Source of the DNA: Romanomermis culicivorax
Taxonomy: Eukaryota > Nematoda > Enoplea > Mermithida > Mermithidae
NCBI GenBank assembly: GCA_963922205.1
Contig: CAWUHX010000397.1
Location: forward strand, 62,001 to 126,000
Length of the DNA stretch: 64,000 bases
Direction: 5' to 3'
The stretch's first letter is position 1. The number at the start of each line of letters is the position of its first letter. The position numbers and the translations under genes are program-made. The notes beneath the pieces were generated by a model. It worked only from the letters and a program-made list of their open reading frames with translations. It was not told where the DNA came from and ran no database searches. Shown in pieces: positions 34,217-46,400 of the stretch.

Positions 34217-35163
34217 TGATGTCAACTGTACTGAAAATGACGTCAGATACCATAGGAGAAAGTGGGATGGGGTTTCCCAAAGTCAATTTCTTCTTTCAAA
34301 TTGAAAACTATAGTATTTATTTGATGATATACAATAAATATTGCCTAATAAAGGAAAAGGTTTGGTCGATGAAATGATATGCAATGAGAAACTAAAATCG
34401 GAAAATGACGAACAATAATTTGGACAAAAAGGGGCAATGGAATGGCTGCCGAAATTACCCTTAAACTATGGTAAGATTCTGAACCTTGTTGCAGAATGGC
34501 TGCTCCAAACTGCTCTGTGAAAAGTATTGACTGATTTTGAGCTGTTACAAACAGCTGAACTGATAAAGGAGTACTGCACTACTGAAAAACTGAGCCGAGC
34601 TGAGCTGAGAACCGAGAGAAGACCGACCGACCTTCTTTAACAAATTCTAATCCAGTCGGACAACTGAGACTCCCCCTTTCAGGAAGATCCTGATCGGAAA
34701 TTTTTCTGTATGTGGTCACTGTTCGATCCTCCTACCTGCATGCACAGCATGCAGGTTTGCTCGGATGCAGCTACTGTTCATGAGTACCACACACTTTGTG
34801 TGTTCTGTAATGCGCAGTGGTTTTTTATGTACTTTCCAGACTTCCATTGTCTTCTGTTTTTCTGTTCCAGGTCCTGCTACAGTTGGACCATAACCAACAT
34901 GCGTCTTTTGTTTTTATATTTTTATGTTGAATTTTTTGGATGATCAGCACCTGTCCTGTCCTATTAGAGTCTCACAGAAACGAATTATGAGTACACAGAA
35001 AACAGAAGATAAGTACTTACAGAAATATTGAAAATAATGAGCACACTGTACAGAATTATTCAACAGGTCAGACAGAATTAATGATGTGTACGTCTGGAAA
35101 AAACGAACTGCCTGAAGTTGAAGTACCTACAAAAAATATATGCGAATTTACATGGAAAAATAT
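34217..35163 (-). repeat. 3' LTR of element E, truncated
   Basis: Matches 40903-41837 closely and then stops at the deletion joint. Contains AATAAA on the minus strand (near 34315), a CRE-type TGACGTCA at 34239-34246 and a 10-bp hairpin at 34734-34756. Confidence 0.92.
34734..34756. repeat. Triloop hairpin in the E LTR
   Basis: ACCTGCATGC, loop ACA, then the exact inverse complement. The same hairpin is kept without change at 41406-41428 in the other LTR although the surrounding LTR sequence has diverged. Confidence 0.9.
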
Positions 35164-36282
35164 GAATGAATGGAACATTTTTCTTGAGAAGTTTTGTCAA
35201 CAGATTTGATATCTGCAAACAATTCTGTATGAAACTCCAATAGTATGATGGCAGTCCCAGAAATGATTTTACTTCTTTGACTGTTTTTGGTTCTAGGATT
35301 TCTGTAATGGCTTCGATTTTGTGTGGGTCTGAGGCTATACCTTCTTCATTGATTACATGTCCCAAATAAGGAACTTGATGACTGAGAGAATTTGCATTTT
35401 TCCAATTATAATTTGAGACTGGTGTTACTCATTCGTTTCAAAATTTCATCCAGATGAGACGGCATCTCATCATGGGTTTTGGCGAAGATGAGTAGATCAT
35501 TCAAATAGACAAGGCATGTTTTCCATTGCAAGGCCGAAAGGAGAACATCCATTAAACGTTGGAATGTGGCCAGGACATTGCAAAGTTGGAAAGGTAGGTA
35601 ATTGAAATGATACTGTCCCAATGGACAGTTAAATGCTGTTTTTTCTGGATCATTTTCTGATATTGGAATTGTGTAATAAGCATTAGCCTGATCCAGTGTG
35701 GTGAAGAAACACATACCACACAATGCATCAAATTAAATCAATGCGTGCTAGTGGGTATGTGTCCTTTTTAGTGACACTATCCAAGCCTCTGAAATCGATG
35801 CACATTCAATAACCGCCATCTTTTTTGCGAACTAGGACAGGGTTTGTGCACCATGACGACTGGCTGGTACTGATTATGCCTTGTTTTTCTAGCTATTTGA
35901 CTTCTTCAGCTATTATCCTTTTCTCTTTAGGTGCAGTTTTTAACATGGGTCATTTTACTGGTTTGTTTTCTTCTGTATTGATTGTATGTTCAACTAAAGA
36001 TGTGCATCCAGTGTCCATTTTGCTTTTTGCATACAAATTAGGATATTTGCTTAACATTTGTATTAATAACTGTTTTTCTTTTTCATTAAGGTTTGTGGCT
36101 GACAAGTCAATGTTTTGCTTCAACCATTCTATGAACTGGCCATTAGGGGGCTTATTGGATGACTTTTCATTGCTGGTAAGAATGGTATTTATTCCTTCAT
36201 TTGGTGGCAAACACCTTACTGTACCGATGCAAGTATTCAGGTACAATACTACTATAGTTTTAAGGAAATTCATGGCAGACAT
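35078..36282 (-). pseudogene. Reverse transcriptase of element E
   Basis: The blocks 35950-36282 (linker and start), 35406-35723 (TTLDQANAYY, a GQYHFNYLPF segment, LVYLNDLL) and 35078-35365 (GHVINEEGI, VKSFLGL, then the thumb) form one RT in three frames. The catalytic YxDD box reads YLND, losing the first Asp. The D fragment has the same change. After a KKNVPFIH-type segment near 35163 the frame runs straight into the 3' LTR, so RNase H and integrase are absent. Confidence 0.88.
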
Positions 36283-36933
36283 TCAAATTTGACCAGAAGT
36301 TTGGCGAAATGGTTCCAGCAAAGAAAATGCTATGTTTCTGTGCCATGCGATCATCACGAGTGAACTGAACAACAGGTACCTGTTTATTTTTGTATTCCTC
36401 TGCAACTGGGAATGGAAATTCTGTTACACTTCTTGGTGGTACTACTATTTGTTCATTTAGGTAGATACCTCCACACTTTTTCAATATGTTGTACTGCACT
36501 TCAGAATAAGGAATTATTTTATCACTTAGTCTGACAAAAGCCTTTTCGTTGTTGATTGCCCATTCCTTGAAATGAAACAAAAAATTTGAGCTGAGCAACA
36601 AGTTGGCTGGGCAGTTTTCTTGGACATAGGCCAACAAAGTTTCTGTGATGCCCCCAATTTGCAGGGTTAAGTAAACTGATCCCACCCCACGAGTGGGACA
36701 CCACCATTCTTAGCAGCAATGGGCACTACATTAGTTGGCTTGATGATAACATCATCCAGTTGATCAACAACTGATTTGTCCACTAATGTATATGTAGCGC
36801 CACTATCTACCATAACATTTGCTAGGACTTGTTTATTTATGAAAACATGGATGTGTGGTGTTCTTTGATGAGTATTTGAGATGGTGTTTACATACTCGAA
36901 CTTTGGGGCTGTGGGAGCAAACTGCTGTGGCAC
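36260..36933 (-). pseudogene. Aspartic protease and linker of element E
   Basis: The frame 36667-36933 has VMVDSGATYTLVD, the retropepsin D-S-G site. The overlapping frame 36260-36685 continues with a NLLLSSNFL segment (the second conserved protease block) and the protease-RT linker, so a frameshift lies near 36675. Its start overlaps the end of the envelope-like frame by about 46 bases in another frame. Confidence 0.85.
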
Positions 36934-38867
36934 TGACAGGTAAGAATGTGGAGCTTGACTGACTTTTCAGCTAGCATCTGCAGTGGTCCTTTGAGCAAAT
37001 TGTTTAGGCCTTCCCTCAAGCCTTCATGAGTGCCAATGATGATGTATTCTAATCCTTGTCCAGCTCCTGTTAAGACATTTCCCAGGGCTTGACCACTTCC
37101 TGACAATGCTTCAAAAACACTGCTGGAATGTAGTGACATTTCTGAGGTGTAATTTACTATGCGTTTCAGTGTTTGTTCCAACTGATGTGTCTTGTACATG
37201 TATTGCTTCAGAAAGGACAGGCTTGTTGAAACAGCAGCCAATTTATCATGGAAGATGGGCGCTGAATCGAAGTGAAAAACTGAGTGGTTTCCTTGCCACA
37301 GGAACTCTAAAGTTACTTTACTGACATGCACTTCGCCGGTTTCACTTGCCCATGTTCCATTTTCTTTGAAATAGCTCACATGCTTATAGTCACAATTGAC
37401 CATTTGATCAAAATCTGTCAAATCAGAGCTGCCAGGCATTACAACCATGAGCTTGTTTTCGAAAAGCACTGGTAAGTTTTTGTAACAGGTATCATTGACT
37501 TTATTGCTTCTGTAAACATGTGAGACACTGACTTGTCTGCAGGGCTAAATGGTCAATGCTTCTCCTGTGAACTCAGCTACTAAATCAGTTTGTTGCAGGA
37601 AAGCACGAGCTCCCAGGGTAGCATCAAGCCTGAGCAATTGCCACACAAGGTCAAGATGACGTTGGGCTTGTCTGCAAAATTCGTCCCAAATATTTTCAAA
37701 ATTTTGCATTTCAAAATCGTGAATTTTTTGTTCAAGGTAATTGAGCTTAGCATTGATAGGATCACTGGCTGATAGATTGACTGTGATATTTTTTATCAGT
37801 TTATTACTAAAATTTGCTGACTTTGATCAGTTACATAGCTGCCTTTTATTTCTGGACAATTTGGATTCCTAAAGATTGTGCTATTTTTTATTGTGAATGC
37901 ACCCTGTAGCTCATCTACTATCATATGATTGCCACTAATTTTGACTTGATAAATGTTTTTTAGCTCAAATGGACATACATTTTCAATGGCAGTTCCATCC
38001 CAAATGGCAACTGCATCATCCAAAACACAGTGACTAGAATTGGCCTGAGTCACCTAGGGTACTGATTAAAGTTTTTCCATCCCAGGAAGCTATTTGACCT
38101 TCTTTAATGATTAGATTTTTGACCATGGTGCTGTGATCGGAGCAACACCAGCTAAATTCGACAGTAAGTTTGTTACTATTAGAAAACAGGCCAAGTGAAG
38201 TTGGATTTAGATCTTCTTGTTTGAAAGTTTTTGTTTCCCATGAAATTCTGCACTCGGCTGGGGTCAAATGTTCAACTTGGGTCTGATCAAAAACAATACT
38301 TTTTGCTCCAAAAAACTGGTTTGAGTGCAAATTTTGTGAGTTCCAATACTGCATTTGTAGCTAAACATATACTCTTCCCAATGTTGTGGTCAGAATATTT
38401 TGTGATTTTATTTTCGAGCACAAAACAAACTGTGGTGTGTCCAAAGAGTGACCACTTCGGGCAGAGTCATAGATTTGGTAGCTCTGACCAATGGGCATGC
38501 AACAACCCAAAAATATACACAAAAATAAAATTTCAAAAATGTTTATTTTTGTTCCACTGGCCCATAACCCATTTTGGCAGTTGTTGATTCGACTGCAGCA
38601 ATTCGGCAATCTGGTGGGCGACAGCTTGTTTGAACCATGATATTTTGCCTCGCTGATTTTTCTTTTGCTTCTACCCACCTCGCCTGCAATTATGGTGCTG
38701 TCTTTTTTGTTGTTGGCCTGAAAATCAAGACTGCATTTTGCTGTTTTTGTAAGGATATTGCTATTTCCATTACCCAAACCTTCAAAAACCGATTTCCTTG
38801 ACTGTAGATTTTCGATCAGTGTAGCTGGAATCAACTCAGCGATTGGTGTATTTTGTCTGATTCCCAA
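36888..38867 (-). pseudogene. Envelope-like glycoprotein gene of element E, between gag and protease
   Basis: Frames 38361-38867, 38034-38354, 37796-38053 and 36888-37469 form one gene with a TAG near 38355, a frameshift near 38045 and stops around 37550. A hydrophobic signal-like segment lies near 38510-38550. A long Cys-containing ectodomain follows with WCC, SWDG, TLGARAFLQ and CDYK blocks shared with fragment C, and several N-x-S/T sites. A Gly-rich helical segment comes near the end, but no C-terminal transmembrane helix is visible, so the tail may be lost. Surface glycoproteins of this sort would mediate entry. The viral source is unresolved; a negative-strand RNA virus glycoprotein is my low-confidence guess. 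Confidence 0.55.
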
Positions 38868-38911
38868 ATTCCCAAGGCTATGGTTTTGTATACTAAGATG
38901 TTGGGCTGCGT

Positions 38912-40797
38912 TTATCCCAATTCAAGCAAGGGTATGCGTTTTGAACATTGATGTTGATAGGTGGACAGTTTTGGAATTTTAAACATTTTGAAAAGTGTAT
39001 CGTAGTTAAAAATTGATTTGATCGTAAGCTTTAATTTTCGTGATTGACGGGTAGCCAGGGTGGTGTCTTTCATGGCCTTGCCACTTCGTCCTTTTCTTTG
39101 TGATGGTTGGGCCATCTTCACTATTTTGCGATGTGACTGGCTATTTTCTTTCTTTTTGTTCCATTTTCGAGGCTGTTGTTGAGCTGCGACCTGATTCTCA
39201 TTTTCAGCTGATTTCCACACATCTTCTGTAACTTGATCGCTGTTTGCATGTTCACTGTGGGTAGCTGTAATATTGCCTGGAGTCTGAACAGACCCTTCGT
39301 TAGTTGTTTTTTCATCAGCCACCTCCGACAACAAAAGATGGCCATCATGGTCGAGCTCTTCTTCTTCAAAAAAGCTCATAATTGTTTTGATGCATGGAAC
39401 ACCAAAAAAGAGTCAGTGGTGCATAGGTATGGATCATCCCCATCCAAAGATTCATTGGCTCTTCCCATGATATTATTCTGGGCACTTTGGGGGCAGTGTT
39501 TCTGATAATGACCCTCTTGTTTACAATTATTGCACATCACATTTTTAGACCGGCATCTATCTATGGTGTGGCTGGCATGCTTACGATTTTTGCAGTACCT
39601 AAGCCAACAATGAGCAGCCGCATGACCAACACAATTGCATTTGATACAGGTAAGCTTTTTCTTGCAGTCTCTAGCTATATGACATACTTTACCACAACTG
39701 AAACATGTAGGACTCAATTTTTCTCTCATGTACAACTTTTTGGTTGATTGATTATTATTTGCCATTTGTATTTTGATATTTTTCATTTGTTCTGTAAGCA
39801 AATCAATTTTTTGTTTCATGTAACCATTTTGAACAGAAAAACATGCTCAGCTGCTAATGGTGCTGCATATTTTACTAAAACCAGAGTGATGTAACTTTCT
39901 TGGTGTAAAATTTCTCGTTCAATAAAAATCGCTTCTTCAAGCAAAGTTTTAAAACTCTGAAAACACTTGAATTGCAAAGCTTTTTGAATATCCGGGAGCA
40001 ACCCATCTCGAAAAATTGGTTCAATCAAATTTAGGTGTGCATCCTCATCAAAAGTTGGATATGCCAAACGGCCAAGCTTTTCCAGCTCATTTAAGTAGGC
40101 TGTGACAGTTTCAGTGCGTTTCTGTCTGCACTCACGAATGATCATTCTATGATGAAAAATATCATAGGTGTTTGGAAATGCTGATGACAAAGCTGCTTTG
40201 AAATGGGCATAAGTGACTGGTGGATTTGGAGAATTCGATATGTTTTCAAATTTTGTTAGGGAATCGCCCCTCAAATGGAACTCCAAATATACGATTTTTA
40301 TTGCATCATCATCTTGCTTGATGCCTTTCAACAGCATTTGTTTTGAAGTTTTTTGATCCACTCAACAAAATTCTCTGATGGTGATCCACAAAAATACGAA
40401 AATTCGGCATTTTTTGTGAATAGATCACTGCTTAAACTGTTATTCGCAAGTCATTTATGCCCTGTTCTGCTGATGCAACTCTACGGGCGAGATGTTTCTC
40501 AAGCACCGGTAGACGTCTGTCAAGCACGGACGTCAAAACGTCTTGGAAAACGCCTGCAAATGGATCAGCAGCTCGATTTTGATGTGCAGAAGGAAAACTG
40601 ACTGCATTACTGCTGGCGGTAGAACTAACTGAACTATTTTCACTGACGCTGTTCGCCAAATTCATCAAGCTAGCAGGATCTATCATTGTTTTTCTGGATC
40701 TGAGCCTACCTGCACTATCTGTTGCTTGTTTTTTTATATGCAAAAATTCTTTGCTCAAGGTTTCTTTTTGTTCGTCCAGATTTTTGACACAATGCAA
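38912..40797 (-). pseudogene. Gag of element E
   Basis: The block 40432-40797 is a charged N-terminal segment. The block 39816-40361 is the capsid (ELEKLGRLAYPTFDEDAH, EPIFRDGL). The block 39376-39819 carries a run of Cys/His knuckles, three of them canonical C-x2-C-x4-H-x4-C. The block 38912-39379 is a basic tail. Frames change between blocks. It follows the 5' LTR and primer site and leads directly into the envelope-like gene. Confidence 0.87.
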
Positions 40798-40880
40798 CGT
40801 AGTGACACAACTTCACAAAAAGTATCAATATCCACAAAAAAAATTAGGATAAGGCTTCTTTTTTTTGAAAATCCCCCTGA

Positions 40881-40894
40881 TGTTAGGTCACCAA
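40881..40894 (-). promoter_or_regulatory. Primer-binding site of element E
   Basis: TGGTGACCTAACA on the minus strand lies about nine bases after the 5' LTR end at 40903. Confidence 0.75.
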
Positions 40895-40902
40895 AAATTA
40901 AG

Positions 40903-41890
40903 TGATATCAACTGTACTGAAAATGATGTCAGATACCTTAAGATAAAGTGGGATGGGGTTTCCCGAAGTCAATTTCTTCTTTCTGATTGAAAACTAAGGT
41001 ATTTATTTGATGATATACAATAAATGTTACCTGACAAAGGAAAAGGCTCGGTCGATGAAATGACATGCAACAAGAAATGGAAATGGGAAAACAAAGAACA
41101 ATAATTTGAATGAAAAGGGGCAAAGGGACGGCCACCCAAATTATGGTAAAACTATGGTAAGATTCTGAACGTTGTTACAGAATGGCTGCTCCAAACTGCT
41201 CTCCAAAAAGTATTGACTGATTTACAAACAGCTGAATGGATGAACGAGTACTGCACAACTGAAAAACTAAGCCAAGCTGAGCTGAGAACCGAGAGAAGAC
41301 TGACCGACCTTCCTTAACACATTCTGATCGAGTCGGACAACTGAGACACCACTTTCAGGCTGATCCTGATTGGAAATTTTTCTGTGGTCACTGTTTGATC
41401 CTCCTACCTGCATGCACAGCATGCAGGTTCGCTCTGTTGCAGCTACTGTTCATGAGTACCACACACTTTGTGTGTTCTGTAATGCGCAGTGGTTTTTTAT
41501 GTATTTTCCAGACTTCCATTGTCTTCTGTTTTTCCGTTCCAGGTCCTGCTACAGTTGGACCATAACCAACATGCGTCTTTTGTTTTTATATTTTTATGTT
41601 GAATTTTTTGGATGATTGGCACCTGTCCTGTCCCATTACAGTCTCACAGAAACGAATTATGAGTACACCAAAAACGGAAGATAAGTACTTACAGAAATAT
41701 TGAAAATAATGAGCACACTGTACAGAATTATTCAACAGCTCAGACAGAATTAATGATGTGTACATCTGGAAAAAACGAACTTTCTGAAGTTGAAGTACCT
41801 ACAAGAAATATATGCAAATTTACATGGAAAAATACCTACAGTAATCTACAGTACAAAATTTACTAACATATACAGACTTATCTCTTTTCA
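40903..41890 (-). repeat. 5' LTR of element E
   Basis: A 988-bp LTR starting TGAAAAGAG and ending ATATCA on the minus strand. It carries AATAAA, the triloop hairpin (41406-41428) and a decayed CRE site (TGATGTCA near 40925). Confidence 0.93.
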
Positions 41891-42716
41891 AATGCTGGTC
41901 ACAAAAACAATTTGGTTAGGTCTGACCACTTGACAGGGGGGCCGTAAAGCAAACTCGAGATTATAGCCCAAAATGCACTGTAAGATCCAAGCTTCTGATG
42001 TTATGAGTTTCCAGTTGTTAACGAAAAAGCATAAACGACCTGTGACAGTGTCATGCAGTGTGGAGTAGTCAGAAAACGTGAGCGTTCCAAGTTGATGCCT
42101 TTTTCCTTGATTTTCATCCAAAAAGCGAACATTCTTGTGGTCTGAATAATGCTAATTGTTACGATCTGTACCCTGATTGTTGCGATCAAAAGAAATGTGA
42201 TTGTTTTGATAAGAACCAGGGATATTGTGATCATAAGGCTGACTGTGACAAAAAGATGTACTAGGCACCAAAGACCAGTCGTTGAGGAGGTGCACTGCAT
42301 CACAAGGCAATTTGTCACCTTAACCTAAATCCTTTAAGTCCTTCAACAATGCCAGACCAAATAAAGGGGGTGGGACCAACTTGGATGCAGTGTCCATAAA
42401 ACGAGCAATTGGTTCGTTTCCAGGAACCACTGATGGCCTAATATCCAGTAGCAATGTTGGCTGAATTCCAAAGCATTTAGTTACCAAATACCGTCTTTCA
42501 TAAGATAAATCTTGCAACACCAAAGAAAGGTGACATAAACTGTGATGAGCCACCTCGATTGAAAAATCGCTGATCAATTGACCCTTTATGGCGTTGTTGA
42601 GCAGAGCAATTAGATGGAAAGCACACTCCACAACAGACCGATGTTAAATTAGAGGGGAAGCTCACTCCAGAACAGACTGATAATCTATTATCCTTTTTGA
42701 ATGGTGCCATAAGCAA
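41891..42716 (-). pseudogene. DIRS ORF1 (Gag-like) and start of pol frame
   Basis: The frame 42320-42631 has LSLVLQDLSYERR, a Gag-like segment of DIRS elements. The frame 41888-42121 has GRLCFFVNNWKLIT and ILGYNLEF, which in DIRS elements precedes RT. A spacer rich in DRNN/Asn lies between. The frame is interrupted at 41894 by element E and resumes at 34212. Confidence 0.75.
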
Positions 42717-42804
42717 TTACATTCTAACAAATGATGAATTTAATTATTGATGACTGGAGCTAAGGCTACAGAGCAATCCCGGATCACAATACTTGAGTAA
42801 TGAG

Positions 42805-43327
42805 TGTTGTATTTGAAAATTAAGTCCAGGTTCAGAGAAGTTGGAAAGGCAGGAGTTGGATCCAGGGATCATCCTTGATGCACCTATTTCCAATACCCAC
42901 GCTTACCTGAAAGCTTAAACTCTTAAAGTACTTAAACCCCACAACGAAATAATCCAAATTAGAAAACCTTAAGTTTCCTAATTTGGATTCCTGAAATACT
43001 TAAACCAAAAGAGGAGAGCTTTCTCCTAATGATTTTACTTACAAGAAAACAACTTACGTATACGAAACAAAACATGGGCAGAGCAATACAGAAATGTCCC
43101 ACATGCTAGGGAAACATAGCAAAAATGAACGGGGATGGGACTAATAGTAAAGAATACATACCAACAATAATAATAAAAGAGCTCACCACAGGCATACTGA
43201 ATCAGGGCTCAAGTAAGACGCCCTTTGATGGTCCACTTTGCCCTGTCCACTTTGAACTTGCGCGCATCTTCACAAAATCAACAACCTTATACCAAAATCC
43301 TAAAATTGGCCGAAACACACTACAACA
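42805..43327 (-). repeat. 3' LTR of element M
   Basis: A 523-bp LTR with TGTTGTAG...TACAACA termini on the minus strand, related to the P LTR (48054-48447). It is longer than its relative because of a palindromic insert of about 100 bp (hairpin 42951-42989). Confidence 0.85.
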
Positions 43328-43342
43328 CCCCTCACCCCTTGC
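43328..43342 (-). promoter_or_regulatory. Polypurine tract of element M
   Basis: GCAAGGGGTGAGGGG on the minus strand ends exactly where the LTR begins. Confidence 0.85.
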
Positions 43343-43468
43343 GGTAGATCACCTTAAGGGATTGTCATGAAAATGAACAAAACTAACAAGGAAGGGATTC
43401 TGCCCTTACAGGTCATCACTGGGGAGGCTGGAGAAGTCCTTTGGTGGCCCACAGTGGGGCGGACAGAG

Positions 43469-46400
43469 TCATTGTAATGTTTTGAGCCAATTCGGTGAGG
43501 CATAAGGTGAGACCTTCTGACTCACTCTGCAATTAGCAAGGCCAAAGTACATCGGCAACACTGCAGCCCGAATCGTCACTCTGCTCACACTGATATACTG
43601 GAGCCCACCAGCATATGAGTCCATGTGGATGAGAGGGTGAAGCCCACCACTACCTTGAGGCATGATCCTGGAACCAAATGACAAAGAATAGCAAGGCGGT
43701 AGGTGGTGAAAAATGACAATCTTACAGCAGCGAGGGCAGTTTGCGGTAGAACATTTCGGAGCATCGGTACTGTAGCAGGTGGGTAGAGGCTGCAGGGTGA
43801 GGAGGTAAACTAGTATGAACAATAAAGCACAAAAAACGAGATTAGAACAAAACAACTAGGAGAAAAATGAGGCGAGTAACAAAAAAAATAAACAAAACAA
43901 ATGAAAAATTACTGTACATAAAATTGTGTTGAATGAATGGCGATGGTCTGACGGAGCCGAACGCTCGTGATTACAATGGTTATCACGGTCCTACTATCAG
44001 TTGTCCCGATGGTGGAACAGTCGTGGCGAGAATCATATTGATCTTATAGCAGTCCGTATGCACGTAGTATTGAGGGCATCACCCCTAGGGCATGAAGAGG
44101 ACATTTAGGTGCACATAGGTATTGGTGATAGCTGGTTGGTTCTGGGCACTGGAGTGGGCAGCAGAACCACTATGATACTGGAGGAAAATGTGGTAGATGT
44201 GGGTGGTATCCAACGACAATGGGAAACATGCGTATTGGGGATACCCCACCCACCCAAACTGTGGGCCTCCTAAAGAAACAAAGTGAAGTGGGCCATTTGA
44301 ACTGCCTCAACGCATACCAACTCTTCAGCCCAAATCCCCATGACCCATAGCTGGATGAGGGTCGCAACGTCAGGAGAGATGGGGGGATGGGTCTTGAGGT
44401 AGCTGGGATGATAGTGGTCAGGAAACTCTTGGTAAATGGCAAACAAGGTGTTGGTGGCTCCAATGCGAATGGCAATCAAAACACATCTACCCAGTTGACC
44501 GAAAAAGATTATAGCACCATTTCTTGCATGGTGCATGATGAGAAGAACTCAATGCTTGGGTCGATGCGGGGAGGATAGTGCAGGATTGCCAGCATAATCG
44601 TGTGCGGTTGATCAGTGGTTGAAAAATGGACCTAATTATGCAAGGTAACTGCCTGGCTCGGCAATTGCAGATCAGCATGTGAAGCCATACCAGCTGGGGG
44701 GACAGCTCTGAGTATGGTTTGGGTAACAATTACCAAAGTTGGCTGCGATGCTGCCGTGCTTGTAGTTGCTGCATGTGAAGCTGTTGTGAATGGCGTAGAT
44801 GTGAGAGTGGTAGAAGGTAACGATGCCAAGGCTGTAGTCAGCAAGGACACTGTAGTCCTCATAGCAGTTTTGATTTTGTAGTAGTCATTTCTACATCCAT
44901 AGGGCGGGCTGGAGGCAACTGGGCCTTGAACTCCGGCTGAGGTGGCAGATTCTTCAAGGCTTCAAGGGGGCATTTGATTTGGGTGTCATAGTGCAATATA
45001 CTAATGTAATTGATCAGTTTGGTTGGTGAACAGGGAAAATGCTTTGATAATTGGCATCATAAAAACCAATAGAGTAGATTTGGTGGGTTTGTTCACTCTA
45101 CGTCAGATGATGCAAGGCATTGGGGCAATAGTCTTGATTGCCGCCATCTGGTGTATCACCCTCATGATGATGGGAAAGGTCAAGTTTGTGGTGGTGATGA
45201 TCATCACCTTGATGTGAATCCTGGCAAGATTGGTGAGAATTAAAACAATTGGCCAGTGGTGCTTGCAGCATTGGCATCAAAGTTTGATCCATTTGTTCTT
45301 GACTACTTGATTGTTTCATGGGAGTGACTCTCCACTGAGCTGTCTCGCCAGTGGTTAAACAGGCTTAACCAGCTGTTTAGCGTTGTTCCCATTGTTCAAA
45401 GTGTTTTGTCATTCACTGGCTCAGCCTCTTGCTGTGCTCAGTAGGGGACATACTGGGCAGCACTGTACGTCTCATGTGTGGTTCATCCATCGGGTGGGCT
45501 TTAGGGGCTTTTCAGGATTTGACCTCCTCTTGTTGTTGTGTCATCTGTTTGATGGAGTGCTCATAAGGGGCAGGCTTTTTGATAGGTTGGCCTTGTTTGT
45601 TGAGCTTGGTGGTTGAAGTGCTGGGTTGTTGCTGTTGAACGTCCATCAGAACTCTCAGCAGTGATTGTGCAGTGACAGACTGAGGTGCTGATTGTGCAAC
45701 AATGGGAGCTGTTGGAACTGATGGTGTTGGTTGAGGCACAATGAATGCAGCGGTGGTGGCCAGTAAAAAAATTTCCCTGATTTGATCTCATAAGGCCAGA
45801 GGGTAGTCTCACCAATGGTGTTTGGGGAACAACATACCAGGTTGTGACGGCGGAAAACTGTATGCTTTAAGGGCTGTGGCAAAAGCAGACCACTGAGAAT
45901 CTGAAACAAATTGTTGTGAAAACCTAACCCATGGAATATACCTGGCTCTGGTCATGGTACCAATCATTGGGGGGCTAGGTAAAGCCAAGTAAATCCATGG
46001 ATCAACAGCAGAGGCAGGCTGTACCACGTCCATGGTGCCTTCAGTATCGACAGTGGTCTCTTTAGGGATATTGGTCAAGGTTTGATCAGAGATTGTGGTA
46101 ACTTCGACTTCAGTTCAGGTTGGTGTTCAGGTGTTGTTATCCTGGCTGGAACGGGCCCCAAGGTTGAAATATCATCAAGCATGAGCTTGAGGAATTCATT
46201 TACAGAGGCCTCTGAAAGCATGAGGTCTGCTGCAACAAGAGGACAGGTTGGTGACAACATGGTGATGTTAGCCTGGAGTTTCTCAATATTCAGATCAAAA
46301 ATAGGTGTTTCAAGCAATTCGTCATGGAATGGTTCTGTGGTGGAGGCCATAATCAGGTGTTTGAGCAACTCGTCAGTAGTCAGCATATGCACCGAGGCTC

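Larger units (their letters stand above)
34217..41890 (-). mobile_element. LTR retrotransposon E with gag, envelope-like, protease, RT order
   Basis: The element is flanked by AATG at 34213-34216 and 41891-41894. It has a full 5' LTR (40903-41890) and a 3' LTR truncated at its start (34217-35163). Between them on the minus strand lie gag, an envelope-like gene, protease and RT. RNase H and integrase are lost by a deletion joining RT to the LTR at about 35163. The insertion interrupts the DIRS RT frame. Confidence 0.93.
27430..42716 (-). mobile_element. DIRS-type retrotransposon split by two nested LTR elements
   Basis: Three minus-strand blocks (41895-42716, 31884-34212 and 27430-27640) together encode ORF1, RT/RNase H and tyrosine recombinase, in the order of DIRS elements. 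They are separated by LTR elements E (34217-41890) and B (27645-31883), each bounded by a 4-bp target duplication. Reading across either insertion with one duplication removed keeps the DIRS frame open. The recombinase is cut off before its nucleophilic tyrosine, at about 27430, so the 3' terminus is missing. No inverted termini could be placed. Confidence 0.85.

Noticed and set aside
34710-34943. 77-codon plus-strand frame, repeated at 41370-41615
   Set aside because: Both copies lie inside the E LTRs on the antisense strand; repetition reflects the LTR pair, not a gene.
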